From the NCBI GenBank assembly GCA_965367215.1, contig CBDUIJ010000019.1, positions 1 to 32,412 of the forward strand: DNA of 32,412 nucleotides, written 5' to 3'. The DNA comes from Granulosicoccus sp965367215 (lineage in GTDB: Bacteria; Pseudomonadota; Gammaproteobacteria; Granulosicoccales; Granulosicoccaceae). The translations under genes and the position numbers were made by a program. Below, in pieces: positions 1 through 7,893 of the stretch. The notes beneath the pieces were generated by a model. That model was not told the origin of the DNA. It worked only from the letters and a program-made list of their open reading frames with translations, and ran no database searches. Numbering within the stretch: position 1 is the stretch's first letter; each line of letters begins with the position of its first letter.

Positions 1-30
1 AGTCTACCTTGATGGCCGCAGAGGACGGTA

Positions 31-72
31 GTTCCGCTGCACAGAGGCAAACTATGCCCACTTCAGCGGAAC
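31..72. repeat. Inverted repeat downstream of ftsK
   Basis: GTTCCGCTG (31–39) and CAGCGGAAC (64–72) are perfect 9-bp inverted arms around a 24-nt loop, 25 bp past the ftsK stop. A hairpin terminator with a large loop or a protein site are both possible. No T-run follows on either strand. Nothing else is recognisable in bases 1–96; lolA often follows ftsK, but no convincing start is visible here. Confidence 0.4.
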
Positions 73-96
73 GCAAGGCTTGTCGCGCCGTCGAAT

Positions 97-3000
97 TCAG
101 TGATGCCCGTGCGTCGGTGGGGGTGCCAGCACCTCGCGGGTACCGCTGGAGGTCACCTGACTGACCACACCGGCGGCTTCCATTTCCTCGACCATGCGTG
201 CCGCCCGGTTGTAGCCGATCTTGAGCCGGCGCTGCACATAGGAAATGGACGCCTTGCGTGATTCCAACACGATCTCGACAGCCTGATCGTACAGGGCGTC
301 GGACTCGGAACCACCGCCTTCGGAATCCCCACCGGACAGGCCCGGAATGGCCATGGTGTTTTCCTGCAGGATTTCCTCGATGTAATTCGGCTCACCCGTT
401 TGCTTGATGTGGGCGACAACGTTCTGTACTTCATGATCGTCCACGAAAGCCCCGTGCACGCGCACTGGCAAGGCTGTGCCGGGCGGCAGGTAGAGCATGT
501 CACCGTGACCGAGCAGCGATTCTGCACCGCCCTGGTCGAGGATGGTGCGTGAGTCGATCTTCGAGGACACCTGGAAGGCGATTCGCGTGGGCACATTGGC
601 CTTGATCAGACCGGTAATGACATCGACCGAGGGTCGCTGCGTGGCCAGAATCAGGTGAATACCGGCGGCTCGCGCTTTCTGGGCGATTCGTGCAATCAGC
701 TCTTCTGCCTTCTTGCCCACCTGCATCATCATGTCGGCAAATTCGTCCACAACCACAACGATGAACGGCATCGGTTCCAGCGTCGGTGGAGCTGCCGCCG
801 GCGTCAGGGACATCTGCGGGTCATACAGAGGATCGACAATCGGTGTACCTGCCTTGATGCCATCATTGACCTTCTTGTTGTAACCGGCGATGTTGCGCAC
901 CTTGAGTGCGGCCATGACGGTATAGCGTCGCTCCATCTCGCCGACACACCAGCGCAGCGCATTGGCCGCCTCCTTCATGTCGGTGACCACCGGCGATAGC
1001 AGATGCGGAATGCCATCATAGACATTCAGTTCGAGCATCTTCGGATCGATCAGGATCAGGCGCACATCCTTGGCCGTGGCCTTGTACAACAGACTGATCA
1101 GCATGGCATTGACCGCCACCGATTTACCCGAACCGGTGGTACCTGCCACTAGCAGATGCGGCATGCGGCCCAGGTCGGCGGTGACCGACTCGCCACTGAT
1201 GTCCTTGCCCAGTGCCAGGGTCAGCGGGGATTTCTTTTCGATGTATTGCGGTGATTGCAGCATTTCGCTCAGCTGCACGATTTCGCGATGATCGTTCGGC
1301 ACCTCGATACCAATGGTCGACTTGCCGGCGATGACCTCGACCACACGCACACTTACCAGCGACATGGAGCGCGCGATATCCTGTGACAAGCCAGTGATAC
1401 GGCTGGCCTTGATACCCGGAGCCAACTGCATTTCGAAGCGGGTGATGACCGGGCCCGGATGCACCGCCACCACTTCTACCGTGATACGGAACTCGGCAAG
1501 CTTCTGCTCGAGCAGGCGTGACAGGGCTTCCAGGTCCTCATCCGAGAAACCGGGACGTTGCGGCTCAGGCGCATCGAGCAGCGACAGCGGTGGCAGATCG
1601 GAATCCGGTACATCCAGGAACAGCTTTGCCTGTTTCTGCTCGGACACCCTCGGCTTGATCGCAATCTTCTTCTTGCGTGTCGGATCCATCACCGGCAGAA
1701 CGGTTTCGTGCTCGGGTGCCTCGGTGGTTACCGCGGGTGCCGCAGGCGCTGCGGAGCTCTTTTTCTTCTTGCTCTTCGGTGCTTCGACGGGTGGTTCGTC
1801 GACCGGATCATCCACAAACGGGTAGTCTTCGAACGGATCGGCAACAGCGGTATTGACCGGAGGACGCACGGCAAAATTGTCGTTGAGCAGTGGATCCATC
1901 TCGTTCAGCAAGGGATCGGCCTCACCCAATGATCGATCGAGCGCATCCATCTTGGCCCCATGCGTGGCCGGGGTCATGGTCCTGGCAGCCGATTTGGCAG
2001 CGCCACCGGCAGCCTGGGTACCGGCCACCGCCTTTTCCCGGGCCATGGCCAGGGCGGCGGCAAGGCCAGTGCGCGGCGGATTGTCGGCATCGATGTCCAG
2101 CAAGGGGTCCAGATCAGGCACCCTGGCCGTCGAACGTTTGCGCGGCGCCGGCGCTGACTTCTGAGTGCTCTCACGGCGTTTTTCCGCGTTCTTCGCCGCT
2201 TTCTCGCGGGCTATTGCCGCCGCTTCCTGCTCGCGCTGACGCAGGTGCAGTTCACGCGCCCGGTCCGCTTCACGAATACGGGCCAGTTCGGCGTGTGATT
2301 CAGACATGGAACTCACACTGCCCTTCATTCTCTCGAACACCCCGACCACGGCACCACCGATCACCTCGATCAGCTGCAGCCAGGACGTGCCAAAGGCCAG
2401 CGTCAGACTACTGAAGAACACGGCCAGCAGCAGCAAGGTCGTCCCCAGGTGGTGCAGAAAGCCCACCAGTCGCCAGGCAACAGCGGTTCCCAGAATGCCG
2501 CCACCGAAGATATTGTGCGGCAAGGCACCGTCAGGCACCCCGAAGTGCAGATCGGCCAGACCACTGGCGCTGGCCAGCATCAGGATGACGCCGATGAGTC
2601 GGACAAAGACAAACGGTCGATAGGCATTGATGACCCGTCGTTCATCACGAAACAGCAGCCAGCCACCGATGCCCATCACCAGCGGCAGCAGATAAGCCAT
2701 GTAACCGAACAAGGACAGGGTCACATCGGCAAACCACGCACCGACCCGTCCGACACTGTTCTGGATGGGTTCGCCGACCCCGGTGTGGGACCAGCCCGGG
2801 TCACTGGCATCGAAACTGGTCAGCGCCAGCAGTGCAATGAGCGCCGCAAAACCGCAGACAATGCCGCCCACTTCACGGAATAGTCGTCCCATTTGCCCGA
2901 GTGCCCGCGCATTTGACAACTGCGCACTGGCAGCAGCGCGCGTGTCGGCAGCCGACGTCCGGCCCTTTCTGGAAGATGTGGTTGCGCTGCGACGTGTGGC

Positions 3001-3114
3001 CGTGACGCGGCGACTGGCCACGCGGCCCGCATTCTTGGCACTGCTGGCCTTGCGAGCCACAGGTGCTTTCTTGCGGCGTGCGACAGCCGCGCGCTTTTTG
3101 GTAGCTTGAGCCAA
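97..3114 (-). CDS. ftsK: DNA translocase FtsK
   Basis: Septum-anchored, ATP-driven double-stranded DNA pump that moves chromosome termini apart at division and activates XerCD recombination. The protein is 1005 aa. Residues 1–75 are a Lys/Arg/Ala-rich tail, about 80–250 hold the membrane segments, and 250–510 form a low-complexity linker. The RecA-like motor follows, with Walker A AGTTGSGKS (657–665) and Walker B VVVVDEFAD (786–794). The C-terminal gamma winged-helix domain (about 935–995), which reads KOPS, contains RRLKIGYNRAAR. The start is TTG at 3114, with AGGA about 9 nt upstream across a T-run; no ATG precedes the first membrane segment sensibly. The gene is divergent from trxB, a conserved gammaproteobacterial pairing, although lrp, which sits between them in Escherichia, is missing. 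The family assignment is certain; the exact start is less so. Confidence 0.97.
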   Translation of the reverse strand: MAQATKKRAAVARRKKAPVARKASSAKNAGRVASRRVTATRRSATTSSRKGRTSAADTRAAASAQLSNARALGQMGRLFREVGGIVCGFAALIALLALTSFDASDPGWSHTGVGEPIQNSVGRVGAWFADVTLSLFGYMAYLLPLVMGIGGWLLFRDERRVINAYRPFVFVRLIGVILMLASASGLADLHFGVPDGALPHNIFGGGILGTAVAWRLVGFLHHLGTTLLLLAVFFSSLTLAFGTSWLQLIEVIGGAVVGVFERMKGSVSSMSESHAELARIREADRARELHLRQREQEAAAIAREKAAKNAEKRRESTQKSAPAPRKRSTARVPDLDPLLDIDADNPPRTGLAAALAMAREKAVAGTQAAGGAAKSAARTMTPATHGAKMDALDRSLGEADPLLNEMDPLLNDNFAVRPPVNTAVADPFEDYPFVDDPVDEPPVEAPKSKKKKSSAAPAAPAVTTEAPEHETVLPVMDPTRKKKIAIKPRVSEQKQAKLFLDVPDSDLPPLSLLDAPEPQRPGFSDEDLEALSRLLEQKLAEFRITVEVVAVHPGPVITRFEMQLAPGIKASRITGLSQDIARSMSLVSVRVVEVIAGKSTIGIEVPNDHREIVQLSEMLQSPQYIEKKSPLTLALGKDISGESVTADLGRMPHLLVAGTTGSGKSVAVNAMLISLLYKATAKDVRLILIDPKMLELNVYDGIPHLLSPVVTDMKEAANALRWCVGEMERRYTVMAALKVRNIAGYNKKVNDGIKAGTPIVDPLYDPQMSLTPAAAPPTLEPMPFIVVVVDEFADMMMQVGKKAEELIARIAQKARAAGIHLILATQRPSVDVITGLIKANVPTRIAFQVSSKIDSRTILDQGGAESLLGHGDMLYLPPGTALPVRVHGAFVDDHEVQNVVAHIKQTGEPNYIEEILQENTMAIPGLSGGDSEGGGSESDALYDQAVEIVLESRKASISYVQRRLKIGYNRAARMVEEMEAAGVVSQVTSSGTREVLAPPPTHGHH

Positions 3115-3153
3115 AAAAACTGTCCTGCCTTAGCGTGAGTAGGGGCGTTGTGT

Positions 3154-3168
3154 TATTGGAATCCAATA
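3154..3168. promoter_or_regulatory. 15-bp dyad in ftsK–trxB divergent promoter region
   Basis: TATTGGA-A-TCCAATA is a perfect interrupted palindrome (7-bp arms, 1-bp centre), 40 bp upstream of the ftsK start and about 130 bp upstream of trxB. Its position suits an operator for either gene. The binding protein is unknown. Confidence 0.35.
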
Positions 3169-3240
3169 CCACATTGGTGCTCGCCGGAAATAAAAGTGTA
3201 GCAGACGCCTGAGCGCATACCTGACGCCACAGGTTCGTTT

Positions 3241-3259
3241 GGGGGTAGTATTCACCCCC
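3241..3259. promoter_or_regulatory. G/C-tract dyad upstream of trxB
   Basis: GGGGGT (3241–3246) and ACCCCC (3254–3259) are perfect 6-bp arms around a 7-nt loop, ending 36 bp before the trxB ATG. The site overlaps a weak TAGTAT -10-like hexamer (3246–3251). It could be an operator or a 5' UTR hairpin; the sequence alone does not decide. Confidence 0.3.
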
Positions 3260-3295
3260 TTATTTCATCCAACACTGTAAGACAACGGAACCAAC

Positions 3296-4255
3296 ATGAC
3301 CGATACGCGTCACTGCAAGCTACTTATCCTCGGATCAGGACCTGCCGGTTACACCGCAGCGGTATACGCCGCCAGAGCCAATCTCGAGCCGGTACTGATA
3401 GCGGGAATGGAACCTGGCGGCCAGCTGACCACCACGACCGATGTCGACAACTGGCCCGCAGATGCCATGGGAGTCCAGGGTCCCGAGCTGATGGAACGCT
3501 TCAAACAGCACGCGGAACGCTTCGACACGACGCTGATCAGTGATCACATTCAATCGGTTGACTTCTCCCAGCGTCCGCTGCGTCTGACCGGTGACAATGG
3601 CAGCTACACCTGTGACTCCCTGATCATTGCCACGGGCGCCAGCGCCATGTACCTGGGTTTACCTTCCGAAGAGGCCTTCAAGGGCCGCGGTGTGTCCGCC
3701 TGCGCCACGTGTGACGGTTTTTTCTATCGTCAGAAGAAGGTGGCAGTCATCGGCGGCGGCAACACTGCGGTGGAAGAAGCTCTCTACTTATCCAACATCT
3801 GTAGCGAAGTGGTGCTGGTACATCGCCGCGATTCCCTGCGCGCCGAGAAGATTCTGCAGGATCGCCTGTTCGAAAAGGAACGCACGGGCAATATCCGCAT
3901 TGCCTGGAACCACACCCTGGATGAAGTGCTGGGCGATCAGACCGGCGTTACCGGCATGCGTATTCGTCACGTGGATACCGGTGATACAGAAGACATTGAT
4001 CTGCTGGGTGTGTTCATCGCCATCGGTCACAGTCCCAATACCAGCCTGTTCGTCGATCAGCTGGAGATGCAGGGTGGTTATCTGAGCGTGCAGAGCGGCA
4101 GCCAGGGCAATGCCACCGCGACCAGTGTCCCGGGTGTCTTTGCAGCCGGCGATGTCATGGATCACGTCTACCGACAGGCCATCACCTCGGCCGGAACGGG
4201 CTGCATGGCGGCGCTGGATGCAGAACGCTATCTGGAAGCGCTGCAGACAGCGTGA
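3296..4255 (+). CDS. trxB: Thioredoxin-disulfide reductase
   Basis: Cytosolic FAD enzyme that passes electrons from NADPH to thioredoxin. At 319 aa it is the standard low-molecular-weight length. Visible motifs are the FAD-binding GSGPAG (13–18), the redox-active CATC (C136/C139) followed by D140, the NADP-binding GGGNTA (about 153–158), and the C-terminal FAD motif with AAGD near residue 287. The ATG start gives an N-terminus that begins directly ahead of the Rossmann fold. The gene is divergent from ftsK and followed after 97 bp by the COG3146 protein. The intergenic hairpin at 4264–4312 may separate the two transcripts. Confidence 0.97.
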   Translation: MTDTRHCKLLILGSGPAGYTAAVYAARANLEPVLIAGMEPGGQLTTTTDVDNWPADAMGVQGPELMERFKQHAERFDTTLISDHIQSVDFSQRPLRLTGDNGSYTCDSLIIATGASAMYLGLPSEEAFKGRGVSACATCDGFFYRQKKVAVIGGGNTAVEEALYLSNICSEVVLVHRRDSLRAEKILQDRLFEKERTGNIRIAWNHTLDEVLGDQTGVTGMRIRHVDTGDTEDIDLLGVFIAIGHSPNTSLFVDQLEMQGGYLSVQSGSQGNATATSVPGVFAAGDVMDHVYRQAITSAGTGCMAALDAERYLEALQTA

Positions 4256-4263
4256 CCCCCTGC

Positions 4264-4312
4264 CCTGCCTGTCGACAGCATGAAGCTGTTTTCGTGACGT
4301 CGACACGGCAGG
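4264..4312. terminator. Long stem-loop between trxB and the GNAT gene
   Basis: CCTGCC-TGTCGAC (4264–4276) pairs with GTCGACA-GGCAGG (4299–4312, one bulged C at 4306), giving a 13-bp stem. The 22-nt loop can itself fold as CAGC/GCTG. No T-run follows, so it is either a Rho-assisted terminator or an RNA processing or stability element for trxB mRNA rather than a textbook intrinsic terminator. Confidence 0.45.
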
Positions 4313-4352
4313 AACAGATGCGGCATTCCGAAGACGGCCACAGACTCAGCAG

Positions 4353-5759
4353 ATGAAGCAGCAACTACAACTAGAAGTCCGTGATTCACTGGAATCGGTA
4401 CCTGCAGAACACTGGAACGCCCTGTGTGATGACGGCAATCCGTTCCTGCGCCATGAATTTCTGCATACCCTCGACGTTACCGGCTGCCTGGGCAAATCCA
4501 CTGGCTGGTATCCACGCTACTTTCTGTTGTGGGCGGGCGAGGATGATTCGCGCGAACTGGTCGGCGCTGTCCCCACCTATGTGAAGACAAACTCGTATGG
4601 CGAGTTCGTATTCGACTGGGCCTGGGCCGAGGCCTATGAGCGTCACCAGATGGAGTACTACCCGAAACTGGTCTCCAGCATTCCGTTTACACCGGCTACC
4701 GGTCAGCGATTGCTGGTGAGATCCGATCAGCCCTACGAGCAGACGGTCAGCCTGTTGGCCAGGGCCGTTCGCCAGTTTGCCGACTCGCAGGGCTATTCCA
4801 GCGTGCACTACCTGTTCCTGACCGAGCGCGAGAGCGACATTCTGTCGGCCGTGGAACCTGCGGCTGCAGAAGATAGCCAGGCAGAGGCTTCCGAGGCAGC
4901 GGACAGCAACGACGGCACAGCCGAGCGGCAAGTGGATGAAGAAAATGATTCGCGTAGTGCGAGTGGTGAGGACGATGCGGACGATGCGGACGATGCGGAC
5001 GATGCGGACGATGCGGACGATGCGGACGATGAAGAGCCTGACGCCACTGAAATCGAGTTGCCTGCACAAGCCAACGATCACCTGAAACGTATCGACTGCC
5101 AGTACCACTGGCAAAACGACAACTACAGCGACTTCGACGACTTTCTTGCCCGCTGCACCTCCCGACGACGCAAGACCCTGCGGCGCGAGCGTCGTTACGT
5201 CAGCGATGCCGGCTTGAGGCTGGAACAGAGACTCGGCAGCAGCCTGTCACAGACCGAATGGCGCTGGGTTCACCGATTCTATGAGTCCACCTTCGATCGC
5301 AAGTGGGGTAATCCGTCGCTGACGCTGGAGTTCTTCGAGGCGATCGGCAAGAAGATGGGGGATCAGGTACTGATCGTCTTTGCCTTTGATGACAGCGATG
5401 AGCAGCCCGAGTGGCCGGTCGCCTGTTCCGTCATGTTCATTGGCAGCAGCACGCTCTATGGGCGCTACTGGGGGTGTCGGCGTGACTACAATGCCCTGCA
5501 CTTTGAAGCCTGTTACTACCAGGGCATCGAGTATTGCATTGCCAATGGTATTGCCCATTTCGAACCCGGCGCCCAGGGGGAACACAAGATTACACGCGGA
5601 TTCCTGCCGACCATTACCCGTTCGGCACACTATATATCCCATCCCGGCTTCCGCGATGCCATTGCCGATTTCCTGTCACAGGAGCGGCCCTATATTGAAC
5701 AAAGGTGCAGCGGACTCTCCGATTTGTTACCGTTCAAGGCTGAAACACTTTCACTGTAG
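4353..5759 (+). CDS. GNAT-fold protein of the COG3146/DUF482 family with an acidic repeat insert
   Basis: A 468-aa protein of the 'predicted N-acyltransferase' family (COG3146), whose substrate is not firmly known. Family-typical stretches are visible at both ends: NPFLRHEFLHTL (29–40), RRRKTLRRERR (271–281), YGRYWGC (369–375) and HFEPGAQGEHKITRGF (402–417). Between roughly residues 165 and 242 lies an Asp/Glu/Ser/Ala-rich stretch, including six consecutive DDA triplets, which looks like an insertion because the flanking halves read as one continuous fold without it. Its stop lies 7 bp before the aat ATG, so the two genes are almost certainly cotranscribed and possibly translationally coupled. 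Confidence is high for the family and low for the biochemical role. Confidence 0.85.
   Translation: MKQQLQLEVRDSLESVPAEHWNALCDDGNPFLRHEFLHTLDVTGCLGKSTGWYPRYFLLWAGEDDSRELVGAVPTYVKTNSYGEFVFDWAWAEAYERHQMEYYPKLVSSIPFTPATGQRLLVRSDQPYEQTVSLLARAVRQFADSQGYSSVHYLFLTERESDILSAVEPAAAEDSQAEASEAADSNDGTAERQVDEENDSRSASGEDDADDADDADDADDADDADDEEPDATEIELPAQANDHLKRIDCQYHWQNDNYSDFDDFLARCTSRRRKTLRRERRYVSDAGLRLEQRLGSSLSQTEWRWVHRFYESTFDRKWGNPSLTLEFFEAIGKKMGDQVLIVFAFDDSDEQPEWPVACSVMFIGSSTLYGRYWGCRRDYNALHFEACYYQGIEYCIANGIAHFEPGAQGEHKITRGFLPTITRSAHYISHPGFRDAIADFLSQERPYIEQRCSGLSDLLPFKAETLSL
4971..5031 (+). repeat. Coding 9-bp tandem repeat (GACGATGCG)6
   Basis: Six perfect GACGATGCG units (4971–5024) and a seventh partial GACGATG lie inside the COG3146 gene. 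They encode (Asp-Asp-Ala)6 followed by Asp-Asp. The unit is a multiple of three, so copy-number change would alter linker length without shifting frame. Confidence 0.97.
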
Positions 5760-5766
5760 GCCCTGT

Positions 5767-6459
5767 ATGCCGATTCCGTTCCTGGCCCCGGATGACGATG
5801 TAACCCCGTTTCCATCGACCTGTACGGCCTTGTCGGAGCCGAACGGGTTGCTGATGGCGGGCGGCAATCTCAGCCCGAGACGCTTGCTGGCGGCCTACCG
5901 GGCCGGTGTTTTTCCCTGGTATGAAGCCGGCGAACCCATTCTGTGGTGGTCACCCGACCCGCGCTGCGTCATCTGGCCGGAAGATATCCGCGTATCGCGC
6001 AGTTTGCGCAAGACCCTGCGCAACGCCGGCCTGGAAGTCACTGAAAATCTGGCTTACCGGGAAGTCATGAAGCAATGCGGTGCACCTCGCCCGGGGAGCA
6101 GCGGCACCTGGATCACCGATGAGATGATCGAGGCATATTGTCACCTGAACACACTGGGCATTGCCCGTTCACTGGAAGTCTGGAAAGGTCACCGGCTGGT
6201 CGGGGGGCTCTATGGCATTCGCATGGGTCGAGTATTCGTGGGCGAATCCATGTTCTCCACGGAACGTGACGCCTCGAAGGTTGCGCTGGTACATCTGGCG
6301 CAATCCGGTCGGTACAAACTGATCGATTGCCAGCTGGAGACGCCACATCTGGCCAGCATGGGTGCCAGCACCATCAAGCGCGAGCACTATCTGCATCTGC
6401 TCAATGAGTACGGGGACTTTCCCGTCGAATCTCCGGTACCGCTGCCCCATTCCGCCTGA
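5767..6459 (+). CDS. aat: Leucyl/phenylalanyl-tRNA–protein transferase
   Basis: Adds Leu or Phe from aminoacyl-tRNA to proteins with N-terminal Lys or Arg, marking them for ClpAPS (bacterial N-end rule); it acts in the cytosol. The product is 230 aa from the ATG at 5767, the usual family length. The family core is visible: NGLLMAGGNLSPRRLLAAYR near residues 26–45, GVFPWY and LWWSPDPRCV shortly after, then GGLYG and GRVFVGESMFS in the acyl-transferase domain, followed by DCQ. The reading frame stays open upstream into the preceding gene, but the conserved N-terminus begins at this ATG, 7 bp after that gene's stop. The neighbours trxB and ftsK match its usual surroundings. It converges on thrC. 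Confidence 0.95.
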   Translation: MPIPFLAPDDDVTPFPSTCTALSEPNGLLMAGGNLSPRRLLAAYRAGVFPWYEAGEPILWWSPDPRCVIWPEDIRVSRSLRKTLRNAGLEVTENLAYREVMKQCGAPRPGSSGTWITDEMIEAYCHLNTLGIARSLEVWKGHRLVGGLYGIRMGRVFVGESMFSTERDASKVALVHLAQSGRYKLIDCQLETPHLASMGASTIKREHYLHLLNEYGDFPVESPVPLPHSA

Positions 6460-6608
6460 GAACGTGCGCCGAACAGGTGCGAGGCGGATACAGCTCAGAA
6501 CTCACGCTGCCGCAGGCGTCACTGGAAAAGTACGCAGAGCCCGCAAATCACACAAGGCAACCAGGGCGACGATCGATTGATCCATCGCCTGGCAACCGAT
6601 GACCGAGC

Positions 6609-6634
6609 CTGGCTGCCGTAGAACCAGCAGCCAG
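6609..6634. terminator. Hairpin between convergent aat and thrC
   Basis: CTGGCTGC (6609–6616) and GCAGCCAG (6627–6634) are perfect 8-bp arms with a 10-nt loop, 14 bp past the thrC stop and 150 bp past aat. The placement between convergent genes suits a shared terminator. No clear T-run follows on either strand. Confidence 0.45.
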
Positions 6635-6647
6635 AGCCAAGGCCCGA

Positions 6648-7790
6648 TCAGATATTGCGCAGAATGGCGTCCTTCACGGCACCCAGTTCCGCCTGTACGG
6701 TTTCCACCGCTTCGTGTCCACGAATGGCGATGTCCGGGTCCTTCAGACCATGGCCAGTCAGAGTGCAGGTGATCAGGCTGCCGGCAGGAATCTTGCCGGA
6801 CTTCAGGTCGCGCAGAGTGCCGCACAGGGAAACGGCTGAGGCCGGTTCGCAGAATACGCCTTCACGCCGGGCCAGCATGGCCTGAGTTGCCAGCAGTTCT
6901 TCATCACTGACTTCATCGAACCAGCCGCCGGACTCGTTGACGGCGGCATGGGCCAGATCCCAGCTTTGCGGATTGCCGATACGGATAGCCGTGGCCAGTG
7001 TCTCGGGACTCAGTACCGGTTCGTTGCGCATGAAGGGAGCCGCACCGTCAGCCTGGTAACCCACCATGACAGGACGCTTGTCCGTCATGGCTTCCAGCAG
7101 ATACGGACAGTTCTCGGCGCCTTGGAACAGGTTGCATGAGGCGGTAGTCTGGCCCGTCGCTTCGCTGAAACCGATCCAGTAACCGGAGATGTTGCCGGCA
7201 TTGCCCACTGGAATGCAGTGATAGTCCGGAGCACGGCCCAGCGCTTCAACGATTTCGAAAGCAGCGGTCTTCTGACCCTGCAGGCGGTAGGGGTTGATGG
7301 AGTTGACGATGGTCACCGGGGCCTCGCCAGCCACTTCCTTGACCAGACGCATGCCGTCATCGAAATTGCCCTTGATCTGCAGCACGACTGCACCATGAGC
7401 GATGGCCTGCGCCAGCTTGCCCATGGCAATCTTGCCTTCAGGAATCAGCACGAAGGCGGTCATGCCGGCACGCGCCGCATAGGCCGCGGCAGCTGCCGAG
7501 GTATTCCCGGTAGAGGCGCAGACAATGGCTTTCGAGCCTTCTTCGGCCGCCTTGCTGACGGCCATGGTCATGCCGCGGTCCTTGAAGGAGGCGGTCGGGT
7601 TCAGGCCTTCATACTTGACGTAGATTTCGGCATCGATTTCCAGCTCGCGCGGAATGTTGTTGAGCCGGATCAACGGCGTATCCCCTTCGCAAAGGGAGAT
7701 GATCGGTGTGCTGTCACTGACCGGCAGACGATCCCGATAACGATCGATCAGACCGGTGTAGAGGGCGGCACGTTTGGATGATGCAGACAT
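6648..7790 (-). CDS. thrC: Threonine synthase
   Basis: PLP enzyme converting O-phosphohomoserine to threonine, the last step of threonine synthesis. At 380 aa it is nearer the shorter Bacillus-type enzymes than the 428-aa Escherichia form. The Schiff-base lysine is K70 in PTASFKDRG, CASTGNTSAA (91–100) sits in the substrate region, and VGNAGN (195–200) binds the PLP phosphate. Residues about 212–240 form a segment with two cysteines (C219, C228) between GYWIGFSE and VMVGYQADGAAPF that seems longer than usual. The gene lies 103 bp downstream of hom on the same strand, so they probably form a hom–thrC operon. The start is ATG with only a weak upstream ribosome site. Confidence 0.95.
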   Translation of the reverse strand: MSASSKRAALYTGLIDRYRDRLPVSDSTPIISLCEGDTPLIRLNNIPRELEIDAEIYVKYEGLNPTASFKDRGMTMAVSKAAEEGSKAIVCASTGNTSAAAAAYAARAGMTAFVLIPEGKIAMGKLAQAIAHGAVVLQIKGNFDDGMRLVKEVAGEAPVTIVNSINPYRLQGQKTAAFEIVEALGRAPDYHCIPVGNAGNISGYWIGFSEATGQTTASCNLFQGAENCPYLLEAMTDKRPVMVGYQADGAAPFMRNEPVLSPETLATAIRIGNPQSWDLAHAAVNESGGWFDEVSDEELLATQAMLARREGVFCEPASAVSLCGTLRDLKSGKIPAGSLITCTLTGHGLKDPDIAIRGHEAVETVQAELGAVKDAILRNI

Positions 7791-7848
7791 GTTGAAAGAC
7801 TCTGGTGCCGAGACAGCCCCGGCAGTTTTACTGAAATGATGACTCTGA

Positions 7849-7865
7849 CGGTAGTGCGACTACCG
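7849..7865. other. Short hairpin in the hom–thrC gap
   Basis: CGGTAGT (7849–7855) and ACTACCG (7859–7865) form a perfect 7-bp stem with a GCG loop, midway in the 103-bp gap between hom and thrC. It could be an mRNA processing or stability site, or a weak terminator that tunes thrC against hom. Confidence 0.4.
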
Positions 7866-7893
7866 ACAGGCAAAATGATTCGCTCGACCGAGC

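Noticed and set aside
1..96. Start of lolA downstream of ftsK
   Set aside because: No start codon with a ribosome site and no signal-peptide-like sequence appears on the minus strand in the 96 bases available.
4971..5031. CRISPR-like or intergenic repeat
   Set aside because: The 9-bp units have no spacers and lie in frame inside a gene.
4386..5114. Long minus-strand frame opposite the COG3146 gene with Ile/Val/Arg repeats
   Set aside because: The repetitive protein is the complement of the GACGATGCG array; the plus-strand frame carries the family motifs.
5380..5766. Upstream extension of the aat frame
   Set aside because: It overlaps the end of the COG3146 gene and reads as low-complexity Ser/Pro sequence; the conserved Aat N-terminus begins at ATG 5767.
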